DNA from: Prevotella sp.
Lineage (GTDB): Bacteria; Bacteroidota; Bacteroidia; Bacteroidales; Bacteroidaceae
Length of the DNA stretch: 64,000 nt
Assembly (NCBI GenBank): GCA_021636625.1
Contig: JAJWLX010000004.1
Location: 1-64,000, forward strand
Direction of reading: 5' to 3'
Part shown: positions 17,470-24,969 of the stretch, piece by piece
Layout: the number at the start of each line of letters is the position of its first letter
How positions within the stretch are numbered: position 1 is the stretch's first letter
Program-made: the position numbers and the translations under genes
Notes under the pieces: generated by a model
Databases searched by the model: none
What the model saw: the letters and a program-made list of their open reading frames with translations, nothing else
What the model was told of the DNA's origin: nothing

Positions 17470-17527
17470 TTTCCTTTCACACTTAACTCTCTTATGTTCA
17501 GCACAATCTACATTCCGTGAAAGGAGA
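17470..17527 (+). repeat. Copy 2 of the ~56-bp palindrome-ended element (opposite orientation)
   Basis: TCCTTTCACACTTAAC at 17472-17487, GCACAATCTA at 17501-17510 and GTGAAAGGAGA at 17517-17527 match the reverse complement of the copy at 16951-17008. The two copies bracket the 22-bp array. Confidence 0.8.
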
Positions 17528-17595
17528 TTTATTATCCACCTTAAATATTTTCTGCAAATTTATCCCCCTAAAAATTGGTGGATTCAAAAAAGTAG

Positions 17596-17740
17596 TACCT
17601 TTGAACCCGCTTAAGAAAAACAAGTCTGATAGCATGGTGTCATAGTTGTCAAGTTCTTCCTGTTTAGACTTGCTAACTTCGAGAGTAGCTGCTTGCGCAT
17701 AAAAAAAGTGTAATGCTCAATATTAGAGCATTACACTTTT
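17596..17740 (+). ncRNA. Candidate small RNA antisense in orientation to the PUL
   Basis: A plus-strand TACCTTTG -7 element at 17596-17603 is followed by about 100 noncoding bases and a strong hairpin with T run. The transcript can pair CAAGTCT (about 17619) with AGACTTG (about 17665-17675). It also has a GCT-ACT/AGT-AGC hairpin just downstream. The -33 element is weak (TTGG). Start near 17610 and end near 17740 are predictions. This is a candidate, not an established RNA. Confidence 0.35.
17704..17740. terminator. Bidirectional terminator of the SusC2 operon
   Basis: A perfect 15-bp stem (17704-17718 with 17726-17740) with a seven-base loop, flanked by A and T tracts. It lies 23 bases beyond the stop of the DUF4957-type gene on the minus strand. 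Confidence 0.85.
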
Positions 17741-17762
17741 AATATTACGGTATGAACTTGTT

Positions 17763-19376
17763 CTATTCTACAACAATCCAACGTGGATCTCCGTAGTTCT
17801 GATACTGAGAACGGAGTGCATTCTTGATGGTGAAGTCGCCCTTGGCAGCATCCTCCCACAACTCTGTAGAAGAAGCGCTCAACTCATCACCTATCTCATA
17901 GCCAGAATTCCATTTCATATCGTTGGTATAGAATGTACTGGTTATATCTTGCTGACCCTTCATACTTACACCCTTGATGGTTGTATCGTCTGCAGCATAG
18001 AATGGACCAATCAAGCAGTTGCTCATGATAACCTTGGTATCTTTGAGCTTGTTGACATCGAACATTGATTTGCCAGTCTGTACGCTGTTGTAGATTGTAC
18101 AGTGATCCAATGTGATATTCAGTTTCGCCTGTTTGGTATTGATGATAGCACCAGCCTCAACACCTGTGATGGTAGTGTTAGTAATGCTGATGTCTGTAAG
18201 CGTCATCTTGGTCTGGTCTTTTGCATTGATCACACCATAGCTACCGATATTGCTGATAACACAGTTGTTGATGCTTACCTTACCCACCTTGCATTCGCTC
18301 TTGATGCTCTGGAAACGGATAACACCACGTGTATTAGAGATGTTACATTTCTCCATTTCGATTGCCTCAATGTTATTTGAACCTGAGATGTTCAAAATAT
18401 AATTGTCTTTCTTGTTTTTGTTGACAAGATTGAGGTTGTAGAAGCGGATAACGCCACGATCTGTATCACTGTCAAACTTAGCACCTACGACGTTGAAGGT
18501 TGGTGTATTGTCACCGGCAGCACCCCAGAAGTAAACACTCTTGATATTGGCAGGGATGGTAGGAACCTTGTTCTTTCCGTCTGCGTCAAGTGGTGTCTGG
18601 TAGTTCAATCCCTGCGGGAATACGATGACAATCTTGTCGTTCTCGGCATTTGCCATGATGTCGTTGATGTCATCATTCTCAGAAAGAGTGATGATCTGAT
18701 AGCCCTCTGGGAATGCTTCGTTAGTCTTGAAGCTGTAAGTACCGCGTACTACATCGCCATTCCAGAGCTTCACCTTATATGAAGTGTTAGCCTCCAAGCC
18801 TCTGAGAGTAACCAAGCCAGCAGCTACTTCTGCAGCTGTTACATCCTGCTTCACAGAATCCTTGTCCTTGTAGATATAGGCAGCATCAATCTGCTTGCCA
18901 GCCTTGAATGCTACATCTGCAGTATTGGTTCCTGGTGTAACATCTGTGATGATCTGCTCAGACTTGGTCTTGAAGCTATACTTATCCAGATACTTCCAGT
19001 TGGATGTCTTGCCCTCATCGTTCAAGCCACGCATACGGATGTAGTACTTGGTAGAACCCTGCAGGTCATAGATGGTATCTGGAGTAGAAGTCAATTCCTT
19101 GATGATGCTTTTGCCATTGGCGTTTTCTGCAACTTCATTGTTGAGCGTATCGGTACTGATTTCTACGATGTACTTTGTTGTATTTGGCATCTTCTTGAAC
19201 TCTATGCCTACTCGGTCGTCCTGAGGAGTTACACTCAGTGAGGTGGTATGGAAGAGTCGGTCGTAAGATGCATCTACGTCCCAATCATTCTTGTCAGTAC
19301 AAGAATTGAAAGAGATGGCTGCCAGGAGCGCTGTGGCTCCTAAGCATACCTTTTTAGTTATATTATTGATTTTCAT
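17763..19376 (-). CDS. PUL lipoprotein with FN3-like and DUF4957/DUF5123-type domains
   Basis: The 537-residue protein has a lipoprotein signal; Cys26 (FNSC) is the acylation site, so it is probably on the cell surface. Residues about 40-230 contain two fibronectin-III-like modules (TKYIVEISTDTLNN, TKYYIRMRGLNDEG, then TSYKVKLWNGD). The C-terminal half is a parallel-beta-helix-like region (repeated NCVISN, ITNTTITG, HCTIYN turns). It ends with the DUF5123-type motif AKGDFTIKNALRSQYQNYGDPRW. No pectate lyase catalytic residues can be assigned. Last gene of the SusC2-SusD2 operon, where such proteins usually act as glycan-binding partners in pectin PULs. Confidence 0.8.
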   Translation of the reverse strand: MKINNITKKVCLGATALLAAISFNSCTDKNDWDVDASYDRLFHTTSLSVTPQDDRVGIEFKKMPNTTKYIVEISTDTLNNEVAENANGKSIIKELTSTPDTIYDLQGSTKYYIRMRGLNDEGKTSNWKYLDKYSFKTKSEQIITDVTPGTNTADVAFKAGKQIDAAYIYKDKDSVKQDVTAAEVAAGLVTLRGLEANTSYKVKLWNGDVVRGTYSFKTNEAFPEGYQIITLSENDDINDIMANAENDKIVIVFPQGLNYQTPLDADGKNKVPTIPANIKSVYFWGAAGDNTPTFNVVGAKFDSDTDRGVIRFYNLNLVNKNKKDNYILNISGSNNIEAIEMEKCNISNTRGVIRFQSIKSECKVGKVSINNCVISNIGSYGVINAKDQTKMTLTDISITNTTITGVEAGAIINTKQAKLNITLDHCTIYNSVQTGKSMFDVNKLKDTKVIMSNCLIGPFYAADDTTIKGVSMKGQQDITSTFYTNDMKWNSGYEIGDELSASSTELWEDAAKGDFTIKNALRSQYQNYGDPRWIVVE

Positions 19377-19412
19377 ATAATATTCTGTATTTCTGAATTC
19401 TTGTTACGATGA

Positions 19413-21353
19413 TTACCAACCGTATGAGTTCTGAAGTGTACCGTTAGAATCGGCGATGGTTGAGTTACCGATAGGCATGATGTAGCGGTTCTTCACCTTT
19501 ACGTCGTCACCTACGAGACCATCGCTGATAAGAGGTAATGCAGTATTGACAAACTTGTCTGTGCCAGATGTGAGGCTAGCCTTTCCGAATGAATCCTGGC
19601 TACCCTGGTAATCGGCAGCAGTCTTGCCTTCTGGCAGACCATACCATGTTACACTGCTCATATCAATCTGAGTCTTTGCCTCATCCTTATAGTTGAAGTA
19701 GAGCTTAGTCTGATACTTGCCTGCCTCAAGGTCTGCGATATACTGCTGCTTGAACTCCTTGATCTTCTCAACCAGGAGATTCCAGCGGATCAGGTCGTAC
19801 TTACGGATTGTTTCACCTGCAAACTCCCATGCATTCTCCTGAACGAGGGCGTCAAAGAAGTTATCTGCAGTCAGAGCATCTACGTATGCGGCAGCCTCTG
19901 TTTTGTGGTTTGCATCGAAAGCACGGGTATGTACTTCCTTTAATGCCTCACGGGCTGTAAGACCAGCATCACCGGTATAGTGAGCATCAGGACCACCAGC
20001 CAGCTCATTCAAGCACTCTGCGTAGTAGAGCAATACCTGAGAGTAGCGCATCTTGACAGGGTTGATACCTGTTGTGTGCTTAGCTGTAGCCTTCAGGTTG
20101 TTTGCAAGCCATGAAGCACCCATCTTGCGGGCATCCCATTTACCGACATAGATTTCGAATGGGTTGTTACCCTTCATATTCTCCTTGGTTACACTGTTGT
20201 CGTCATCCTTGATTTCGATATTAGAGCAAGTAATGTCACGACGTGTGTCATTCTTGTCGAATGAATAGAGGAATGGAGCTGTGAGCTTCAGTTTACCTGA
20301 TGAGTTGCCGTAACCGAACTTGGTTGTAACGCCGCTAAGACGTACGCCAACTGTGTAGCCTAACTCGCCACTTACATTCTCACCCAGAGGAATCTCGAAG
20401 AGGTTCTCGTGGTAAGACTGGTCGAGCTTCAACTGGTTTACAAGTTCCCACTCATTCTCGAAAGATGGATTCAGAGAGTGAGTACCATCAGTAATGAGTG
20501 CTGTCCAGTGGCTGAGGGCACGCTCAAAGAGAGCCTTGCGCTCTGCTGCACCTGGGCGCTGGGTAGGGTAGGTTGCATCACTGTAAGATGCTGTCTCATA
20601 TCCATCCTTTGCCTTTTCGCGGATTACATATCCTGCACGGGTCATTGCTATCTGAGCCAAGAGACCATGTGCATAACCCTTGGTTGTATGCTCTGTTGTA
20701 TAGCCTGTAACCTTGTCAGCCCATGGCAAGTACTCGATAGCCTCGTCGAGGTTGTTCATCAAGGTGTCCAATACTTCATCACGATCTGTCTTTGCCATAT
20801 ATGCATTAGACAAGTCTGACTTACTTGACTCCAACTTCAAAGGAACATCACCGAATGTACGAACCAGGTCGAAGTAAACCATGGCACGCAAGGTAAGAGC
20901 CTCACCCAGATAACGCTTCATGGTGTTTACCTCTGATTTGCTGCCTGAGTTGAGCAATGGGCTCTGGCGGATACCCTCAATGCAGAGGTTAGCGTCCTCG
21001 ATAACCTTATACATGTTGGTCCACACCTTGTCAAGGTTGGTGAAACCAGGATCTACGTTGTAGTTCATCACACCACGATAGTTACCTGTAGCGTGAACGG
21101 TGGTATTGTCAAGAGCATCGATGAGCTCGCAGTCGGTATTCAGTCCCATTACGATACTGAAGTCCTGTGCGTATGTACGGTCATCAGACAAGCCACCATA
21201 TATCTTATTGATTCGCAAACCTGTGTAGTAAGTAGAATTGTACACAGACTCAGTGTTCAGCTCTGATGGTGAAGTCTTATCCAGGAAATCTGAGCAAGAC
21301 ACCATGCTGAGCATACCCATAGTGAGTGCGAATGATGAAATGATCTTCTTCAT
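19413..21353 (-). CDS. SusD-like outer membrane lipoprotein, PUL pair 2
   Basis: The 646-residue lipoprotein has Cys20 in MVSCSDFLDK as lipobox cysteine and the RagB/SusD layout. The N-terminal alpha-helical TPR-like part includes YTGLRINKIYGGL and YLGEALTLRAMVYFDLVRTFGD. The C-terminal part includes RYSQVLLYYAECLNEL and FAGETIRKYDLIRWN. It is longer than pair 1 and has a different ligand face, so it probably binds a different oligosaccharide. It sits 28 bases after SusC2 and 36 bases before the lipoprotein gene. Confidence 0.93.
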   Translation of the reverse strand: MKKIISSFALTMGMLSMVSCSDFLDKTSPSELNTESVYNSTYYTGLRINKIYGGLSDDRTYAQDFSIVMGLNTDCELIDALDNTTVHATGNYRGVMNYNVDPGFTNLDKVWTNMYKVIEDANLCIEGIRQSPLLNSGSKSEVNTMKRYLGEALTLRAMVYFDLVRTFGDVPLKLESSKSDLSNAYMAKTDRDEVLDTLMNNLDEAIEYLPWADKVTGYTTEHTTKGYAHGLLAQIAMTRAGYVIREKAKDGYETASYSDATYPTQRPGAAERKALFERALSHWTALITDGTHSLNPSFENEWELVNQLKLDQSYHENLFEIPLGENVSGELGYTVGVRLSGVTTKFGYGNSSGKLKLTAPFLYSFDKNDTRRDITCSNIEIKDDDNSVTKENMKGNNPFEIYVGKWDARKMGASWLANNLKATAKHTTGINPVKMRYSQVLLYYAECLNELAGGPDAHYTGDAGLTAREALKEVHTRAFDANHKTEAAAYVDALTADNFFDALVQENAWEFAGETIRKYDLIRWNLLVEKIKEFKQQYIADLEAGKYQTKLYFNYKDEAKTQIDMSSVTWYGLPEGKTAADYQGSQDSFGKASLTSGTDKFVNTALPLISDGLVGDDVKVKNRYIMPIGNSTIADSNGTLQNSYGW

Positions 21354-21381
21354 ATCTGTATTTATATTCTGAAAAGATTAA

Positions 21382-24300
21382 TTAAAATGTAACGTTGATG
21401 CCACCTACGAATGTGCGGCTCTTTGGATAAGCTGCATAATCGATACCTGGGCACATTGGGTTGTTCTTGCTGCTTGTATCAACCTCAGGGTCGTAGCCCT
21501 TGTAGCCGGTGATGCAAAGCAAGTTGTAACCTGTAAAGTAGATTCGTACATTGCTGATGTGCAATGGAGCAATCCATTTCTTAGGGAATGTATAACCTAC
21601 TGTTACATTCTGCAAGCGAAGGAATGAAGCATCCTCTACAGCATAATCAAGAATGACCATCTGCGATACGGCTGCTGGGTTCCAGATAGACTTGCCCTGG
21701 TTGAGCTCGTTCAACTTGTTCATCACGCCTTCTGTACCACCATACTGGGCGATGATGGTAGAACTTACGCTCTTACCGAGGTTCAAACCTGTTGCAGGAT
21801 CAATCCATGTATAACGATTCTCAAGACGGAAATCATCTACGAGGTTGTACTTCTTATTAGAACCTGAATAGAATGAGTTTGCCAACTTGGTACCATTCAC
21901 AATCTTGTTTCCAAGAGAGTAATTGAAGAAGACATTGAAGTCAAAGTTACCTACGTGTCCATCGAATCCGAAACCACCAGTAGTTGTAGGAACGGTATTG
22001 CCAAGACGCTGCTTCAATGGTTTGCCATCCTCATCGCACTCTACCTTTGGACTACCAGGATAGAGACCGCCGAAGAGGGAAGAGCTGTTGTCTTTTACGC
22101 CATCAGCCAAAGCCCACTTACCTGTACCGAGGAGAACGAGATCGCCTGTTCCTGTTGCTGCATCATAAACAGTATAGAAACCATTGGTCTTGTAACCCCA
22201 CAGTTCGCCAAGACGGCCGCCCTTTTCGATACGGAAGTCTTCGTACTTAGAGATGGTTGAACCACTCCAGTTACTGCTCTGCCATGAACCTTCGCCAGCC
22301 AGGTCCTTGATGCTGTTCTTGTTGTAAGATACATTGAAGTTGAAATTCAAACCGAAGTTCTTCTTGTCAACGATCACTGCATTGAGAGCCAATTCCACAC
22401 CCTTGTTCTCGGTCTTGCCGAAGTTCTGGAACTGATAGCTATAACCTGTGTTTGAAGGGATGGTTGTTCGCATCAGCAAGTCCTTGGTTGTATTCCAGTA
22501 GAAATCCAGAGTACCATTGATGCGGCCATTGAAGAAACCGTAGTCGATACCGAAGTTACGGGTTACTGTTGTCTCCCATTTCAAGTCTGGGTTATAGAGA
22601 TATGAGCCATGCTCGAGCATACCTGCACGGTTCTCTGACCAGAATGGTGGTTTTGCTGTGTTGGCTGCCATAGAGTATGTGGTAGAAAGCAAACCTGAGT
22701 TGATACGGTTGTTACCCGCAGTACCGAAGCTCAAACGAGCTTTCAAGTTAGAGAGCCAACTAGAAGTGCTCTTCATAAATGCCTCATCAGATACACGCCA
22801 TGCCAAAGCCAGAGATGGGAAGAGGCCCCAACGGTGATCCTTTCCGAACTTGCTGGAACCATCGGCACGCATGGTGAATGTTGCCAGATACTTGTCTGCA
22901 ATAGTATAGTTCACACGACCGAAGAAAGAGAGAATGTTCTCTTCTGCCTTGATGTCACTCTCATTGTTGAGAGGAGTACCTGCTGCTGTATTTGCCAAAA
23001 CCTCCTGGATAGTCATAGAGGTTGGATATGCAACAGATGTGCTGGTACGTGAAATATCCTGGCTGCTGCTCCACTCCTGACCCAAAAGTACATTGAGGTG
23101 GTGGTTATCGAACAACTTGGTATTGTCGTATGTTACTGTATTTGCATTACGCCAGTTCTTGTTCTGCAAACGAATGAACTGTGACTGTGGCTGACCATTG
23201 AAACCATACTTTGAGTTGGTTGTTGCATTAGAACCCCATACCTGATCAGTATTGTTGTACTTCCAACCATAGCCGAACTCACTACGGAAAGTCAAACCCT
23301 TGAATGGCTTCCAGTTCAAACCTACGTTGTAGTTCTGTTGGAAACGCTCCTGATATTTATAGGTATCAGTGATACGCTCTACAGGGTTGCGCTCAACAGA
23401 TGTTGAGTTTTCTTCATCCTCATCAGCGTCTGTGAGTGGATAAACTGGCCAGAACTTTACGGTGTTGGCTACAGTAGAGTTAGCAGCATTGCTTTCATTA
23501 GTGTCGGCACCACCATTCAAGCCATCAAGTTTGGTATAAGCCATACGGGCATTGAAGTCGAGAGTCAACCACTTGTTCAAGTTGGCGTTGATCTTGGCAT
23601 TTACATTGTTCTTTGCATAGCCAGAACCAAGCATGATGCTCTTCTCATCGTTATGAGAGAAACCTACATTATACTTAATGTCCTTGGTACCACCGCTTAC
23701 GCTTACATTATACTGCTTCTGGTTACCAGTGCGTCCGAATACCTCATCCTGATAGTCAGTACCCTGTACAGACTTCCAGATGTCGAGATCGTCGTAGTCA
23801 CCATAGTTTGTTGCTCCGTTCTCAAAGAGAGCGTATGCAAAGTTGTAAGGATCGAGAGTCTTGATCAGTTTAGTTACCTTCTTCAATCCGAAAGATGCGT
23901 TGAAGTTTACCTGAGTCTTGCCTTCAGAACCGCTCTTGGTAGTTACGATGATGACACCATTGGCACCACGAGCACCATAGATGGCTGTAGAAGAAGCATC
24001 CTTCAATACATCGATGCTCTGAATTTCGCTAGGAGCGATGTCGCTGATAGAGCTTACTGGGAAGCCGTCAACGATGTAGAGAGGTGAGTTGTCCTGTGAA
24101 AGGGAACCGCCACCGCGCACGCGAATCTTAACGTCTGCATCTGGTGAACCTTCAGATGTGGTGATGTTTACACCGGCCATCTTACCAGTCATCGCCTCGC
24201 TTACGTTAGATACCGGAATGTTGGCAATCTGCTTGTCGCTGATAGATGAGACAGAACCCGTAAGGTCCTTCTTTCTAACAGTACCATAACCGATTACTAC

Positions 24301-24624
24301 AACATCATTGAGGGTTGTGTTGTCATCCTCAAGCTTGATGTCAATTGTTTCTTTACCTGCAACGCTTACTTCCTTCGCTTTCATACCAATGTATGAAACC
24401 TTCAGTTTCTTGCTCTTGCCTTTTAAGTTCACTGTGAAATTACCGTCAATGTCGGTCACGCCACCATTGCCAGCTACACCTACCTCCATGACAGATGCGC
24501 CGATGATTGGCTCGCCCGTATTGTCAGTAACAACACCCTTTACAGTTTGCGCAGAGACGCTTGTTACCATGAACATGAGCGCGCCTGCAAGCGCAATTTT
24601 CTTTCTGTTATAATTACCAGACAT
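21382..24624 (-). CDS. SusC/RagA-family TonB-linked outer membrane protein, PUL pair 2
   Basis: A TonB-dependent importer of about 1080 residues. The start is placed at 24624 (MSGNYNRKKIALAGALMF), because this gives a signal peptide cleaved after VSAQ; an open frame continues 48 codons upstream but is not hydrophobic or conserved-looking. Domains: CarboxypepD_reg-like (TVKGVVTDNTGEPIIGASV), plug (DVVVIGYGTVRKKDLTGS and the SusC motif VRGGGSLSQDNSPLYIVDG), then the barrel ending in GGINVTF. First gene of the SusC2-SusD2-lipoprotein operon. Confidence 0.94.
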   Translation of the reverse strand: MSGNYNRKKIALAGALMFMVTSVSAQTVKGVVTDNTGEPIIGASVMEVGVAGNGGVTDIDGNFTVNLKGKSKKLKVSYIGMKAKEVSVAGKETIDIKLEDDNTTLNDVVVIGYGTVRKKDLTGSVSSISDKQIANIPVSNVSEAMTGKMAGVNITTSEGSPDADVKIRVRGGGSLSQDNSPLYIVDGFPVSSISDIAPSEIQSIDVLKDASSTAIYGARGANGVIIVTTKSGSEGKTQVNFNASFGLKKVTKLIKTLDPYNFAYALFENGATNYGDYDDLDIWKSVQGTDYQDEVFGRTGNQKQYNVSVSGGTKDIKYNVGFSHNDEKSIMLGSGYAKNNVNAKINANLNKWLTLDFNARMAYTKLDGLNGGADTNESNAANSTVANTVKFWPVYPLTDADEDEENSTSVERNPVERITDTYKYQERFQQNYNVGLNWKPFKGLTFRSEFGYGWKYNNTDQVWGSNATTNSKYGFNGQPQSQFIRLQNKNWRNANTVTYDNTKLFDNHHLNVLLGQEWSSSQDISRTSTSVAYPTSMTIQEVLANTAAGTPLNNESDIKAEENILSFFGRVNYTIADKYLATFTMRADGSSKFGKDHRWGLFPSLALAWRVSDEAFMKSTSSWLSNLKARLSFGTAGNNRINSGLLSTTYSMAANTAKPPFWSENRAGMLEHGSYLYNPDLKWETTVTRNFGIDYGFFNGRINGTLDFYWNTTKDLLMRTTIPSNTGYSYQFQNFGKTENKGVELALNAVIVDKKNFGLNFNFNVSYNKNSIKDLAGEGSWQSSNWSGSTISKYEDFRIEKGGRLGELWGYKTNGFYTVYDAATGTGDLVLLGTGKWALADGVKDNSSSLFGGLYPGSPKVECDEDGKPLKQRLGNTVPTTTGGFGFDGHVGNFDFNVFFNYSLGNKIVNGTKLANSFYSGSNKKYNLVDDFRLENRYTWIDPATGLNLGKSVSSTIIAQYGGTEGVMNKLNELNQGKSIWNPAAVSQMVILDYAVEDASFLRLQNVTVGYTFPKKWIAPLHISNVRIYFTGYNLLCITGYKGYDPEVDTSSKNNPMCPGIDYAAYPKSRTFVGGINVTF

Positions 24625-24765
24625 ACACTTATAGGTTAGATTTATACTATGTTTGTTTATTATCTGTTTGTTTATTCTTTGATTTTGTATTTTTAAGTAG
24701 AAAACTATTGGCAATTTGGAAAACAAATTGTATTGTGACCTAGTTGCATTGTTAGTTTCTGTGTG

Positions 24766-24773
24766 CAAATATA
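24766..24773 (-). promoter_or_regulatory. -7 element of the SusC2 operon promoter
   Basis: Minus strand TATATTTG, 141 bases upstream of the chosen start codon; no good -33 element is present. Confidence 0.5.
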
Positions 24774-24816
24774 TTAAAAATAATTGGATTACATTTACAT
24801 TTGTTGGGAAAATCTT

Positions 24817-24828
24817 ACGTAAACGTTT
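24817..24828 (-). promoter_or_regulatory. Putative shared activator box upstream of SusC2
   Basis: ACGTAAACGTTT, identical to the SusC1 box, starting 44 bp upstream of the -7 element. Confidence 0.55.
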
Positions 24829-24893
24829 TCTTTTTTGCGTTTTTTTATTGTGAAATCCTTTGAAGGAATGGATATGAGCCTAATTAAAGTAAT

Positions 24894-24959
24894 GCGTCCT
24901 AAAAGAACAAATGTATCGTCTTACTGATTAATTTTGACGATTTTGTTCTTTTAGGACGC
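24894..24959 (-). terminator. Long nested hairpin downstream of the GH28-GH105 gene
   Basis: A perfect 18-bp inverted repeat (24894-24911 with 24942-24959) encloses a second stem (ATCGTC at 24915-24920 with GACGAT at 24936-24941). It lies 10 bases beyond the stop of the minus-strand gene and is the likely terminator. The T run after it on the minus strand is poor, while on the plus strand seven T follow. Confidence 0.65.
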
Positions 24960-24969
24960 GTCACTTTTT

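Larger units (their letters stand above)
16843..17762. other. 920-base intergenic region with composite repeat element and candidate sRNA
   Basis: No protein gene is supported here. From left to right it holds: the GH28 promoter and box (16871-16933); an inverted-repeat element (16951-17008); about 100 bases without recognisable content; a 22-bp periodic array (17134-17443); a second, inverted copy of the element (17470-17527); a plus-strand promoter (17596-17603); and a bidirectional terminator (17704-17740). The plus-strand ORF at 17251-17520 runs through the repeat array and is not credible. Confidence 0.75.
24625..24969. other. Intergenic region upstream of SusC2
   Basis: The 345 bases hold the SusC2 leader and promoter, the shared box, and a long hairpin at 24894-24959. 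No gene is visible apart from the open frame that continues the SusC2 reading frame upstream. Confidence 0.7.

Noticed and set aside
17251..17520. An 89-codon plus-strand ORF
   Set aside because: It runs through the 22-bp array and the inverted element, so its frame is a by-product of repeats.
24625..24768. A 48-codon N-terminal extension of SusC2
   Set aside because: It would place the signal peptide far inside the protein and overlap the -7 element; the start at 24624 gives a normal signal peptide.
24894..24959. Insertion sequence terminal repeats
   Set aside because: The two arms are only 30 bases apart and no transposase lies nearby.
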